From Emcibacter sp. (GTDB lineage: Bacteria; Pseudomonadota; Alphaproteobacteria; Sphingomonadales; Emcibacteraceae): a stretch of 64,000 nt of DNA. Positions within the stretch are counted from its first letter, which is position 1; each line of letters opens with the position of its first letter. The translations under genes and the position numbers were made by a program. Shown in pieces: positions 36,207 to 46,056 of the stretch. The stretch covers positions 186,001-250,000 of the forward strand of contig NZ_OY776217.1 of NCBI RefSeq assembly GCF_963675455.1, written 5' to 3'. Under the pieces are notes generated by a model. The model searched no databases, was not told the DNA's origin, and saw only the letters and a program-made list of their open reading frames with translations.

Positions 36207-36968
36207 GTGATTACGCTTATTGGAATTATAGTCGGCTTCGCCCTGATCGTTTCTGCCATGATCATCGGGGGGTCCCCAACGGCATTTATTGATCTGCCGT
36301 CGATCCTGATCGTACTTGGCGGAACAATTGCCATCACCATTGTCAGCTTCTCCCTGAAGGACTTGGGACAAATCCCCAGCGCCTTGTGGCGGCTGATGTC
36401 CTATACGCCCCATGACCCAAGAGATGTCGGTATCACCATGATCCAGATTTCCGAACGGGCCCGTAAACAGGGACTTATTTCGCTGGAGAAAATCACCCCG
36501 ACCCTGAATGACGAACCGTTCCTGCAGAAAGCACTGAACCTGACGGTCGACGGCGCAGACGTAAACGAAATTGAACAGATATTGCAGAAGGAAATCTATT
36601 ATACCGCCAATATCCAGTCCAAAAGTGTGGATCTGTTACGGCGGGCCGCGGAAGTGGCACCGGCCATGGGCCTGATCGGCACCTTGGTAGGACTTGTCCA
36701 GATGCTTGGCAACCTGAGTGACCCGAGCACCATCGGTCCGGCCATGTCCGTGGCCCTGCTGACAACCTTTTACGGAGCGATCCTGGCCCATATGGTGCTG
36801 ATGCCTCTGGCCACCAAGGCCGAGCGGAATTCCCATAATGAATCCATCCTCAATTCCCTTTATCTGGCCGGGGCTCTGTCCATCGGCCGGGAAGAAAACC
36901 CGCGACGGCTGGAAATGCAGCTCAATGCCATGCTGCCCCAATCCCATCGCATCAGTTATTTTGAATAA
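36207..36968 (+). CDS. motA: Flagellar stator protein MotA/PomA family
   Basis: A 253-residue inner-membrane stator subunit with four helices: two near the N-terminus (about 3-20 and 30-48) and two flanking 145-200 (P-A-M-G-L-I-G-T-L-V-G-L-V-Q-M-L and L-T-T-F-Y-G-A-I-L-A-H). The proline-glycine-rich segment is typical of MotA/TolQ/ExbB proteins. GTG start behind a strong GGAGG. No motB is beside it, which is unusual. Length is closer to PomA-type than to the longer MotA forms, but the coupling ion cannot be told from this. Confidence 0.85.
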   Translation: MITLIGIIVGFALIVSAMIIGGSPTAFIDLPSILIVLGGTIAITIVSFSLKDLGQIPSALWRLMSYTPHDPRDVGITMIQISERARKQGLISLEKITPTLNDEPFLQKALNLTVDGADVNEIEQILQKEIYYTANIQSKSVDLLRRAAEVAPAMGLIGTLVGLVQMLGNLSDPSTIGPAMSVALLTTFYGAILAHMVLMPLATKAERNSHNESILNSLYLAGALSIGREENPRRLEMQLNAMLPQSHRISYFE

Positions 36969-36990
36969 ATACCCGGAGTTCTGAAAGAAA

Positions 36991-38367
36991 ATGCGGTTAA
37001 TCATAGTTGGTTCATTACAGGGTCAGTTGAGCGCTGCGTCACAGATAGCCATGAAGCAAGGTGCCCAGGTTCTGCATGTGGACGATGAAAATGCCGCTTT
37101 GAATCTTATCCGTTCCAAGGGTGCCGACCTTTTGATGATCGACGTCAAACTGGACATCAAGGGCCTGCTGGAACAACTGCAATCGGAACGGATTTCCACA
37201 CCGGCCGTGGCCTGCGGGATCGGCAATGATTCCGATGCAGCTGTACGCGCCATCCGGGCCGGGGCCAAGGAATATATCCCCCTGCCCCCCGATCCCGACC
37301 TGATTGCCGCGGTCCTCACCGCCGTCGCCAATGATGATCATGAATTTATTTACCGTGATCGCAACATGATGCAGGTGGTGAATCTGGCCGACCAGGTTGC
37401 CAGAAGTGAAGCCAGCATCATGATCACCGGCGAATCCGGTACCGGTAAAGAAGTCATGGCCCGCTATGTCCATGGCAAAAGCCGCCGGGCCAACAAGCCC
37501 TATGTCAGCGTCAACTGCGCCGCCATCCCTGAAAATCTTCTGGAATCAGAACTTTTCGGCCATGAAAAGGGCGCGTTCACAGGTGCTGTCGCCCGCAGGG
37601 TCGGCAAATTCGAGGAAGCCAACGGCGGCACCCTGCTGCTGGACGAGATTACGGAAATGGACATCCGGCTGCAGTCAAAATTGCTGCGCGCCATCCAGGA
37701 GCGGGAAATCGACCGGGTCGGCGGCAGCGGCGGACCGGTCAAGGTGGATATCCGTATCATTGCCACATCCAACCGCGACCTTCAGGAAGAGGTCAAAAAA
37801 GGCACCTTCCGCGAAGACCTTCTGTTTCGGCTGAATGTGGTCAACCTGAACATCCCTCCGCTCAGGGACCGGCCGGAAGATACCCGGGCCCTGTGCAAAC
37901 ATTTTGCCCAGAAATATGCCGAATTCAATGCCCTGGACCCGAAACCCATTTCTGCAGAAGCCATGGAAGTCCTGATCAACCATGACTGGCCCGGCAACGT
38001 GCGCGAACTGGAAAACACCATGCACCGGGCGGTTCTTCTGGCGGGTGGCGACAAAATCGGCAAACAGGCCATCGTCCTGCCTGACGGAAAACCCCATGTG
38101 GCAATCCAGAGCCGCGCCGGCACCGCTTCCCCTGAGGCTGACGATGATGAAGCCCCGTTTGCCGCTGGTTCCCAGATCGGTCGTACAGTCTCCGATGTGG
38201 AACGTGACCTGATTATCGACACCCTGAAACATTGCTTGGGCAACAGAACCCATGCCGCCAATGTTCTTGGTATTTCCATTCGCACGTTGCGTAACAAGTT
38301 GAACCAGTATATGGCGGAAGGACGAAATGTCCCCAGTCCGGGTGAAACCGGCCAGCATGCCCCCTGA
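36991..38367 (+). CDS. flbD: Sigma-54-dependent flagellar regulator FlbD
   Basis: A 458-residue sigma-54 activator. An atypical receiver-like N-terminal domain (1-110) precedes the AAA+ domain with Walker A G-E-S-G-T-G-K, the sigma-54-contacting G-A-F-T-G-A loop and Walker B L-L-L-D-E-I-T. A Fis-type helix-turn-helix ends the protein (A-A-N-V-L-G-I-S-I-R-T-L-R-N-K). The position after fliN/motA in the fliF run matches Caulobacter flbD. It likely drives the two sigma-54 promoters at 27.1-27.4 kb. Confidence 0.9.
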   Translation: MRLIIVGSLQGQLSAASQIAMKQGAQVLHVDDENAALNLIRSKGADLLMIDVKLDIKGLLEQLQSERISTPAVACGIGNDSDAAVRAIRAGAKEYIPLPPDPDLIAAVLTAVANDDHEFIYRDRNMMQVVNLADQVARSEASIMITGESGTGKEVMARYVHGKSRRANKPYVSVNCAAIPENLLESELFGHEKGAFTGAVARRVGKFEEANGGTLLLDEITEMDIRLQSKLLRAIQEREIDRVGGSGGPVKVDIRIIATSNRDLQEEVKKGTFREDLLFRLNVVNLNIPPLRDRPEDTRALCKHFAQKYAEFNALDPKPISAEAMEVLINHDWPGNVRELENTMHRAVLLAGGDKIGKQAIVLPDGKPHVAIQSRAGTASPEADDDEAPFAAGSQIGRTVSDVERDLIIDTLKHCLGNRTHAANVLGISIRTLRNKLNQYMAEGRNVPSPGETGQHAP

Positions 38368-38393
38368 TCCCCTGAGGACCCGGAAACAACATT

Positions 38394-40493
38394 ATGAGTG
38401 AAACCAGCACGGAAACGACACAGACGGGCCTTATGGGCCAGTTGTCACGCCGCAGCGACATTGTCATGGCGCTTGTGGTTATGGCTATTCTTGTTGTGCT
38501 TTTCCTGCCGATGCCGCCGTGGCTTCTCGATCTTTGTCTGACCATCTCCATCACTTTTTCCGTGATGATCCTGATGACCGGCCTGTTTATCGAACGTCCC
38601 CTGGATTTCAATGCTTTCCCGACAGTTCTGCTGATCGCCACCATGTTGAGACTGGCGCTGAATGTGGCCTCGACCCGACTGATTCTCAGTGAGGGCCATA
38701 CCGGCCCGTCGGCCGCTGGTCATGTGATTGAAGCCTTCGGATCCTTTGTCATGGGTGGTAATTTCGTCATCGGCATTATTGTCTTTGCCGTTCTCCTGAT
38801 CGTGAACTTCATGGTGATCACAAAAGGCTCCGGCAGGATCGCCGAAGTGGCCGCCCGCTTCAGCCTGGATGCCATGCCAGGCAAACAGATGGCTATTGAC
38901 GCCGACCTCTCCTCCGGCCTGATCAATGAAGACCAGGCACGGCTTCGCCGTAGGGAACTGGAAGACGAGAGCACCTTCTTTGGTTCTATGGACGGGGCCG
39001 CCAAATATGTACGCGGTGATGCCGTTGCCGGCCTGCTGATTACCTTTATCAATATCATCGCCGGCATGATCATCGGTGTGGCCCAGAAAGGCATGAGCTT
39101 TGGCGATGCCGCTAATACATATACCCTGCTGACAGTGGGTGATGGACTGGTCAGCCAGATCCCGGCCCTGATTGTCTCCACCGCTGCCGGTCTTCTGGTC
39201 ACCAAGTCAGGTCTGGCCGGCAAAACCGACAAGGCCCTTTTCAGCCAGTTCAGCACCTATCCCAGGGCCATTGGCGTGACAAGTTTCCTGCTGTTCAGCC
39301 TGTCCCTTCTGCCCGGTATTCCGTTTCTTCCCTTTGCCTCCATTGCCACCATCCTTGGTCTTACCGCCTGGTCCCTGATAAAAGCCCAGGAGGAAAAAAC
39401 AGAAGTTGAAAAGCTGTTGATCGAGGAGAAAAAAGAAGCCGAAAAGATCCAGCCGATGGAGGAACCGATCACCACCGCCCTCGCCATTGATCCGGTCCGG
39501 CTTGAGCTTGGCTACGGCCTGCTGCCTCTGATCAATGACGAAAGCGGCATTCGCCTGACCGACCAGATCAAGGCATTGCGCCGGCAGCTTGCCGCCGAGA
39601 TGGGCTTTGTCATGCCGTCTGTGCGCATCCTTGACAACATGCAGCTTCCAGCCAACAACTATGTCCTGCGCCTCAAGGAAGCCGAGGTCGGCCGGGGTGA
39701 TATCCGGCCAAACATGTTGATGGTCATGGACCCGAGAGGGGAAACTGTGGCCCTGCCCGGTGAAGAAACCCGGGAACCGGCCTTTGGCCTGCCCGCCGTC
39801 TGGGTTGAAAAAAGCATGAAGGAAGAAGCCTCTTTCCGCGGCTATACCGTAGTTGATGCCGCCACGGTGATCACGACCCATATCACCGAAATCATCAAGG
39901 ACAATATGTCAGAACTGATGTCCTATGCGGAGGTTCAGAAACTTCTTGATGATCTGCCCAAGGAGCATCAGAAACTGGTTGCTGACCTTGTCCCCACCCT
40001 GATTTCCCAGAGCGGTGTCCAGCGCATCCTGCAGAACCTGCTCAATGAGCGGGTGTCCATTCGTGACCTGCCGACCATTCTGGAAGGAATCGCGGAAGCC
40101 AGCGGCTACACTCAGAATGTGGTCATGATTACCGAACATGTGCGCACCCGGCTGGCCCGCCAGATCAGCCATGACAACGCCGACGGGGATAACGTGATCC
40201 CGCTGATCAACCTGTCGCCGCAGTGGGAACAGGCGTTTATGGATTCGCTGATCGGCGGCGGCGAGGAAAAACAGCTCGCCATGGCCCCGAGCAAGCTTCA
40301 GGAATTCATCGGCCTTGTGCGGATGACCTTTGAGGACCAGGCCCATGCCGGTGAGTTGCCGGTACTTCTGACCAGCCCCATGACCAGGCCCTATGTGCGC
40401 TCGATCGTCGAACGCTTCCGGCCAGCAACAGTGGTGATGTCGCAGAATGAAGTTCATCCGAAAGTTAAAATCAGGACCCTAGGACAAATTTAG
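38394..40493 (+). CDS. flhA: Flagellar export gate protein FlhA
   Basis: A 699-residue export-gate component. The N-terminal half has eight predicted helices and the FHIPEP signature region (A-T-M-L-R-L-A-L-N-V-A-S-T-R, then K-G-S-G-R-I-A-E-V-A-A-R-F-S-L-D-A-M-P-G-K-Q). The C-terminal cytoplasmic half is the four-domain substrate-docking ring. Starts 26 bp after flbD. Confidence 0.95.
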   Translation: MSETSTETTQTGLMGQLSRRSDIVMALVVMAILVVLFLPMPPWLLDLCLTISITFSVMILMTGLFIERPLDFNAFPTVLLIATMLRLALNVASTRLILSEGHTGPSAAGHVIEAFGSFVMGGNFVIGIIVFAVLLIVNFMVITKGSGRIAEVAARFSLDAMPGKQMAIDADLSSGLINEDQARLRRRELEDESTFFGSMDGAAKYVRGDAVAGLLITFINIIAGMIIGVAQKGMSFGDAANTYTLLTVGDGLVSQIPALIVSTAAGLLVTKSGLAGKTDKALFSQFSTYPRAIGVTSFLLFSLSLLPGIPFLPFASIATILGLTAWSLIKAQEEKTEVEKLLIEEKKEAEKIQPMEEPITTALAIDPVRLELGYGLLPLINDESGIRLTDQIKALRRQLAAEMGFVMPSVRILDNMQLPANNYVLRLKEAEVGRGDIRPNMLMVMDPRGETVALPGEETREPAFGLPAVWVEKSMKEEASFRGYTVVDAATVITTHITEIIKDNMSELMSYAEVQKLLDDLPKEHQKLVADLVPTLISQSGVQRILQNLLNERVSIRDLPTILEGIAEASGYTQNVVMITEHVRTRLARQISHDNADGDNVIPLINLSPQWEQAFMDSLIGGGEEKQLAMAPSKLQEFIGLVRMTFEDQAHAGELPVLLTSPMTRPYVRSIVERFRPATVVMSQNEVHPKVKIRTLGQI

Positions 40494-40571
40494 GGATAAA
40501 TTTAAGTTAACCACGCTGCAAAGGTGATTTATCATCTGCCCGAAAATGCCTCAACTTTCTGATCAGGACCC

Positions 40572-41684
40572 ATGCGACTAAAAATATTCAGCGCCAGAAA
40601 CATGCAGGAAGCCCTTTCCCAGATCCGGGAAAAACTGGGCGATAATGCCGTCATTCTGGACACTGAAGAAGAAGGCGGCATGGTCAAGGTAACGGCCGCC
40701 ATCGAGGCGCCGGCAGCCCGGGTCAACCCGAAAAGAACGGCCCCGCCAGCCCCGGCCCCGTCGCCAGTCAGGAAGTCACTTAAGGAACTGGATGACGAAC
40801 AACGGATAGAGGACTTCGATCTCGATCATTTCCTCAGCCATCACGGCCTGCCGGACAGCCTCAAGCTGCGCCTTCTCGATCTCGCCAATTCCATGGAACG
40901 GGAAAGCAAGTTATTGTCGCTGGCCAGCGCCCTGGACAGCCAGTTCAAGTTCGAGCCCCTGACGGGTCCGCAGAAAAAACCCATCCTTCTGGTCGGACCA
41001 CCGGGCGTCGGCAAAACCGTCACAGCGGCCAAACTTGCCAGTCAGGCCATCCTGAACAGGATACCGGTCCGGCTTGTCAGCACGGATATCCTCAGAACCG
41101 GAGGGTTAGCGCAGCTGGAAGGTTATGCCGAACGGCTTAAAATCCCGGTCACCGAGGTCACCTCGCCGGAACAGCTGACCCTGGCGTTAAAACCGGTGAA
41201 AGGTCAGCAGGAGCTGATCCTTGTCGACACCGGCGGCTATAATCCCTTTTCCGCCGAGGAACTCGACCAGTTGCACCAGTATATTACGGCGGACGATGTT
41301 GAGCCGGTCCTTGTTGTTTCAGCCGGTGCCGATCCGGTTGAGGCGCGGGAGCTTGCTGAAACATACGCTGCCCTTGGTGTCCGACGCTTCATTACCACCC
41401 GGCTGGATGTGTCCCGCAGATATGCCAGCCTGATGGTGACTGCGGACAGTGGCGGCCTGAGTTTTGCCGGTGTCGGCATTACGCCTTATCTGGCCGACGG
41501 CATCCAGCCGCTGGACGCCCTGCATCTGGCCAGACTGCTCAGCAAAATTCCCGAACGGCAAAAACTAGACAGGCTGAAACCCGCTCCGGAAGCCGCGGAG
41601 ACACCTTCCGACATCAGGGAACTGTTGCGGCCGTTGGCGGAAGAAGAAACGTCAGAAATTCCCGAAGAAAGCGATCAGAAATGA
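40572..41684 (+). CDS. flhF: Signal-recognition-type GTPase FlhF
   Basis: A 370-residue SRP-like GTPase that sets where the flagellum forms. N-terminal B domain, then the G domain with P-loop L-V-G-P-P-G-V-G-K-T near 140, followed by V-S-T-D-I-L-R-T-G-G and a switch-like V-D-T-G-G-Y. The C-terminus ends in a short acidic tail. Its stop overlaps the flhG start in ATGA. Presence of flhF-flhG suggests polar placement of the flagellum. Confidence 0.92.
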   Translation: MRLKIFSARNMQEALSQIREKLGDNAVILDTEEEGGMVKVTAAIEAPAARVNPKRTAPPAPAPSPVRKSLKELDDEQRIEDFDLDHFLSHHGLPDSLKLRLLDLANSMERESKLLSLASALDSQFKFEPLTGPQKKPILLVGPPGVGKTVTAAKLASQAILNRIPVRLVSTDILRTGGLAQLEGYAERLKIPVTEVTSPEQLTLALKPVKGQQELILVDTGGYNPFSAEELDQLHQYITADDVEPVLVVSAGADPVEARELAETYAALGVRRFITTRLDVSRRYASLMVTADSGGLSFAGVGITPYLADGIQPLDALHLARLLSKIPERQKLDRLKPAPEAAETPSDIRELLRPLAEEETSEIPEESDQK

Positions 41685-42448
41685 CAACCAGTGCGCCTTC
41701 AGACCACAAATTGATTACCATCGCTTCCGGCAAGGGCGGTGTTGGCAAGACATGGTTGTCGGCCACCCTTGCCCATACCCTGGCGCGCAAGGGGAAACAT
41801 GTGCTGTTGTTTGACGGTGATCTGGGACTTGCCAATATTGACATCCAGCTTGGCCTGACACCGCAAAAAGACCTGTCCATGGTATTTGCCGGGCGGATCA
41901 CCCTTGATGAGGCGGTTACAAGCTATAACGACGACGGCAACAGCAAAATTTCCTTCGATGTGATTTCCGGCCAGTCCGGCTCCGGGGCGCTGGCCTCAAT
42001 CAAACCGGAGATGCTGCAAAAGCTGGGCCGGGAAATCCTCCGGCTGGAAAAATCATATGACTATACCCTGCTGGATCTTGGCGCCGGTGTTGAAACCTCC
42101 GTCACCGCTTTTTCCTCCATTTCGGAACATATCATTGTTGTGGTGACCGGGGACCCGACCTCCCTGACCGATGCCTATGCCTTTATCAAAATAACAAAGA
42201 TGCGAAACCCGGACAGCCGCATTTCCATTGTCGTTAACATGGTCAAGGACCGGCATGCCGGCAAACGGATTTACGAGACCCTCAAAAAAGCCTGCGAGAA
42301 CTTTCTCAAGTTTACACCGGGTTTTCTTGGATCGGTCCGTCAGGACGAGCATGTGGTGTCGGCCATCCGTCATCAGCAACCGCTTCTTTCCCGCCATCCC
42401 ACCTGCCCGGCAGGCAACGATGTGGAGGAAATTGCCAAAAAACTATAG
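41681..42448 (+). CDS. flhG: MinD-like ATPase FlhG
   Basis: A 255-residue ParA/MinD-type ATPase that limits flagellar number together with FlhF. Deviant Walker A G-K-G-G-V-G-K-T-W near residue 18, switch I-like D-G-D-L-G-L-A-N-I-D, and Walker B L-L-D-L-G-A-G. Overlaps flhF by 4 bp. A MinD-like amphipathic C-terminal helix is not obvious. Confidence 0.9.
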   Translation: MTTSAPSDHKLITIASGKGGVGKTWLSATLAHTLARKGKHVLLFDGDLGLANIDIQLGLTPQKDLSMVFAGRITLDEAVTSYNDDGNSKISFDVISGQSGSGALASIKPEMLQKLGREILRLEKSYDYTLLDLGAGVETSVTAFSSISEHIIVVVTGDPTSLTDAYAFIKITKMRNPDSRISIVVNMVKDRHAGKRIYETLKKACENFLKFTPGFLGSVRQDEHVVSAIRHQQPLLSRHPTCPAGNDVEEIAKKL

Positions 42449-42529
42449 TTTGCTGGCAAAAAGGTGTAAAATTTCCCCAATCCATGGACGGCATTTTATT
42501 TTTTCCATCCATGTCATTGGAAAGTATGC

Positions 42530-44884
42530 ATGAGCGAAATAGGCGGCCCACAGAAACCGGACTTCAGTCAGCAGGACAACCCGACCAGGGTTACGCCGAC
42601 ATCAACAACATCCGATCAGGGCGCACAGCAGCAATCACCAAAGGGGCAATCCGCCAAAACCGAAAAAACGGCGGACGGGCATAAAGAAGTCCAGCATCAT
42701 GATCCTGCCGTAACTCTTTCCGCCTCCCTGCTTCATCTCCAGGCCGGCAGCAGCTTCATTGCAAAAGTTGAAGGGCGCGACGGCGAAGGACGTCCCGTTA
42801 TCAGCACTGAGAAGGGCACCTATGTGGTTCAGGCCCCTCCGGAAAATGAGGCCGCACTGGCAAAACTGCCGCCCGAGTCTCGGGCCTTGATACAGATCTC
42901 GGCCGTGGACAAGGAGATTGTCGCCACGATCACCCCGATCCGCACCGAAAAGCACACCGGACTGGAAGAAAAAACCTTTCAGCCGAGCGAGGTGATCCTG
43001 ACCCTTGTCAATGTCGCTTCCAACATTTTGCCGGGAACGCCTGGAACAGCTACAGTGGCAGCCTCTGCAAATCCCGGCTTCCACTACCAGGCCAGCAATC
43101 TTTACAAGGCCGAGCAGATTGCCAGAAATATCTCCGGACCGCTGGAAACACTGCCGCTGCCCACAGTGACACAGAGCTATACTTTCTTTGAAACCGGTCA
43201 GAATGCCGCAGCGGGCAGGATTGATAAAAACACTCTCGCTGGCCACACCAGGGCCCCATTATCCAGCACGATTATTTCCACACCGGTTATTGCCCAGGAA
43301 ACCGGTGCTGTCAGGACACCGGTACAGCCCGACAAGCTTCAGAAAGCAGGGCTGGAAAATCTTCTGCACAAACCTGTATTTGCCACGGTGATAAAGACCT
43401 ATCCTAAACCGGATATCCCCCTGCCCGCCTTCGTTCAGAAGGAAATCGCCCTGGACACCCCACTTGACGACATCCCCCGCGGCAAAGGTTTTTCCCTGTC
43501 TGTATTGTCCGTTGCCATTCCCAATGAAGATATTGACGTTCCGCGACAGGATAATGCACCGGCGCCCGAGGGCGCAGCTGCTGCACCCATTACCGGACCG
43601 CAAATTCAGTCGCAGCCGGGATCAGCCGTCGCCGCCGCGGCAACTGCACCAGCAAGCTCCCCGGGACAACCAGCCTCGACATCCACCGTAACTGTGGAAC
43701 AGTCCGCAGCCTTGCCGACGGCCACGCCGCCGGCCCAGGCCATTTCCGGTATCATTGTCGATCCGCAAAAGAACCTTCACGCAACACAGGCCTCGGAGAA
43801 TCCAGCCCAACTGCAAAAGCAGCCTTTATCAAAAGCGTCAGCTTACAACGGCCCACCTGCGGCACCGTCCGACCTGAAAACCCATTATCTGGCGACACCG
43901 GTGTCGGTGGTGAAATTTGAAAGCGCCGTTGAATTGCCCCCCGGAACCATTGTGACTTTTTCGGTGGCCCGCCCCGCAGAACAGGACACGGCTGCCGCCG
44001 CACAACACCCTGCCGGCCAACCTAAACATGATTATACCCCCGGCATGCAATCGCCTTCCCCCGGCACCGGTCCGACGCCGGCACAGCCGGCCACATCCGC
44101 GGCCCCGGCACCGGAAAGTGGTTTTATTCCCCTGGCGACGGACCTCCCCCTTGCTCCCCAGCCGCTCATGGAGATGCTGGACAATTGGGAATCCCTGAGC
44201 CTTGCCCTGTCTGCACTGGCTGCTCAGCAGGGCGTTACCATCAACGCGGCAATGGGGGGGCGACTTCCCAACCTGCAGGCCCCGCAGCAAATGACCACGG
44301 GAATTATTTTTTTCATGGCGGCAATGGGCTCACCAAATCCGGCACAGGCCTGGCTGGGACAGGATATTGTCCAGCAGCTGCAGCGGGCGGGACAGGAAAA
44401 ACTGGTTCAACAACTGGATACAGACATGCGCCGGATCGCTTCATTACGGGCCGACAGCCCGCCGGGGGACTGGCGACCGGTTCTGCTGCCCCTGCAGACC
44501 GGGCCGGAGATCACCGCCATTCCCATGCTGGTCCGTCACCTGGGAGATGAAAATAAAAAACAGGATCAGGGCGGGAAAGAAGACACTCCTGCCGACAAGG
44601 CCAAGGCGACAAGATTTATTCTCGAACTTGACCTCAAGGGAACCGGAAACCTGATACTGGATGGAATGCTGCGTGAATTGCGGCTGGACATTATCCTGAA
44701 GACGGAAAAATTCCTGTCGGGGAAACTCCAGCAGCGGCTCACAGGCCTGTTTGACAATTCCCTCCGAAATAGCGGTTTCGAAGGTGATCTCGTTTTTCAG
44801 GATGGCCGAAAACCGGATTTTTCGGTAAAAAAACTCATTGAAACCAAAATACATTTTTCTGACAGAACTCCGCAAAAAGCCTGA
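42530..44884 (+). CDS. Large proline/alanine-rich flagellar protein with FliK-like C-terminus
   Basis: A 784-residue product. Residues 1-540 are mostly low-complexity (Pro, Ala, Thr, Gln), with short ordered segments near 60-150. The last 100 residues (F-I-L-E-L-D-L-K-G-T-G-N-L-I-L-D-G and L-D-I-I-L-K-T-E) resemble a FliK/Flg_hook-type fold. The location after flhG and the export-like composition suggest a secreted or export-linked flagellar factor. A true fliK already exists at 27387, so this is a second, divergent ruler-like protein or a distinct family. Function not established. Confidence 0.6.
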   Translation: MSEIGGPQKPDFSQQDNPTRVTPTSTTSDQGAQQQSPKGQSAKTEKTADGHKEVQHHDPAVTLSASLLHLQAGSSFIAKVEGRDGEGRPVISTEKGTYVVQAPPENEAALAKLPPESRALIQISAVDKEIVATITPIRTEKHTGLEEKTFQPSEVILTLVNVASNILPGTPGTATVAASANPGFHYQASNLYKAEQIARNISGPLETLPLPTVTQSYTFFETGQNAAAGRIDKNTLAGHTRAPLSSTIISTPVIAQETGAVRTPVQPDKLQKAGLENLLHKPVFATVIKTYPKPDIPLPAFVQKEIALDTPLDDIPRGKGFSLSVLSVAIPNEDIDVPRQDNAPAPEGAAAAPITGPQIQSQPGSAVAAAATAPASSPGQPASTSTVTVEQSAALPTATPPAQAISGIIVDPQKNLHATQASENPAQLQKQPLSKASAYNGPPAAPSDLKTHYLATPVSVVKFESAVELPPGTIVTFSVARPAEQDTAAAAQHPAGQPKHDYTPGMQSPSPGTGPTPAQPATSAAPAPESGFIPLATDLPLAPQPLMEMLDNWESLSLALSALAAQQGVTINAAMGGRLPNLQAPQQMTTGIIFFMAAMGSPNPAQAWLGQDIVQQLQRAGQEKLVQQLDTDMRRIASLRADSPPGDWRPVLLPLQTGPEITAIPMLVRHLGDENKKQDQGGKEDTPADKAKATRFILELDLKGTGNLILDGMLRELRLDIILKTEKFLSGKLQQRLTGLFDNSLRNSGFEGDLVFQDGRKPDFSVKKLIETKIHFSDRTPQKA

Positions 44885-44921
44885 CACCGTGGAAAACTGC
44901 AGCGACTGAAAAGGATGCCTC

Positions 44922-45287
44922 GTGACGGAAACATTGAAAACATTGCAAAATCCGGACAGACAGCGCGATTATGTGATCGAACTGCATAAATGTCTGGAGT
45001 TTGATCAGGAAACCTTTTCGATCACCCTGAAATATGTCGCCGACAAGCTGGTGCTGGTCCATGATACATTCGAAGATTATCTGGATCAGTGCCAGGTGCT
45101 GGAATGGAACACACCGGAAGGACTTGCCGCCAATATCATTGAAGACTGCATGGATCTTCTTGTCCCCAAATGGATCAGGGTTCACATCTTTTACATGAAT
45201 GAGAACAGCGGATTACAGGCTAATATCTATCTTGAGGACCGTCAGCCCAACTGGACCAATGATGCGCTGATTTCCCGCTGCTACTGA
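44922..45287 (+). CDS. Conserved-looking small hypothetical protein
   Basis: A 121-residue soluble protein with no family I recognise. GTG start with AAGGA 6-7 bases upstream, 37 bp after the previous gene. The sequence is rich in D, E, L, V and aromatics (D-Y-V-I-E-L-H-K-C-L-E-F-D near residue 15; W-I-R-V-H-I-F-Y-M-N near 87), suggesting a compact alpha/beta domain. Last gene of the long rightward flagellar run and convergent with fliJ. Confidence 0.6.
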   Translation: MTETLKTLQNPDRQRDYVIELHKCLEFDQETFSITLKYVADKLVLVHDTFEDYLDQCQVLEWNTPEGLAANIIEDCMDLLVPKWIRVHIFYMNENSGLQANIYLEDRQPNWTNDALISRCY

Positions 45288-45309
45288 GGGTTTCAAGCGG
45301 ACCCCGGCC

Positions 45310-45744
45310 CTAGCCGGCCCGCATATTGTTGCGCCGGTGCATCTGAATGGACAATTCGTCCAGATCGGCCTGCTGCCGGCGATTTTCCTTGGCGACCTGG
45401 CGTTCCCGCTCACGCTGCTCAACGACTTCGTATTTTTTGAGTTCCTTGAAGGATTCAGAAACCTGATCCTTCATATCCTCGATGGACGCCTCAATTTCCG
45501 CCATGCTTTCCATCAGCTTTTCCTGACGCTGGGCGATAGCCGTCGCGAAATTGGCGTAAGATATATCTATGATTTGGGAATTTGACACTTTCTCCTGCTC
45601 GGAGACAAGTTGCTGAGCCAGCTGTTCCTTGCGCGCCAGAAGGTCATCCCGCATTGTTTCCAATTCGGTCAGTTGCCTTCTTTTTTCGTCAAGCTGCCAC
45701 TTATGCAGCCTGATCATGCCGTCGATGCCCTTCGTCATATCCAC
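45310..45744 (-). CDS. fliJ: FliJ-like export chaperone/stalk protein
   Basis: A 144-residue almost wholly helical protein with long coiled coil (about 10-130), rich in E, K, R and Q, as in FliJ, which couples the FliI ATPase to the export gate. It starts M-D-M-T-K-G-I-D-G-M-I-R-L-H-K-W-Q-L-D-E-K-R. Same strand as fliI but separated by 312 bp. The call rests on length, coiled coil and position. Confidence 0.78.
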   Translation of the reverse strand: MDMTKGIDGMIRLHKWQLDEKRRQLTELETMRDDLLARKEQLAQQLVSEQEKVSNSQIIDISYANFATAIAQRQEKLMESMAEIEASIEDMKDQVSESFKELKKYEVVEQRERERQVAKENRRQQADLDELSIQMHRRNNMRAG

Positions 45745-46056
45745 CTCTGTAAACGGATCACAAACCTGATATTTTATTTTCTCAGGACCGGTCTTTCTGA
45801 CCCTGGAGGTTTATGCCCTGAACCTGGCAAAATAAGAATTCGCCGGCTGTCCGATTATGCAACAGGACTTCTTCCCGTTCCACTTATATTTTCCGATTCA
45901 TCCCGGTTGAATATCCGGGTATTTTCGTTGAATCACTTACGAGACTCAGTATAACCCGCAAAGTATTTACGGAGGGTAACCAAAAGAATAGATTCAGGGG
46001 TATATGGTTATTTTTGCAGAACGCAACAGGTTGCCGACGAATACTTCCGACCGGCC
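45745..46056. other. Gap between fliI and fliJ
   Basis: No gene seen in 312 bp. A CCCGG / CCGGG hairpin with an 8-base loop lies at 45902-45919, and GATTC and GAATC flank it, making an imperfect larger palindrome. There is no T-tract on either strand. fliJ may have its own promoter here. Confidence 0.4.
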
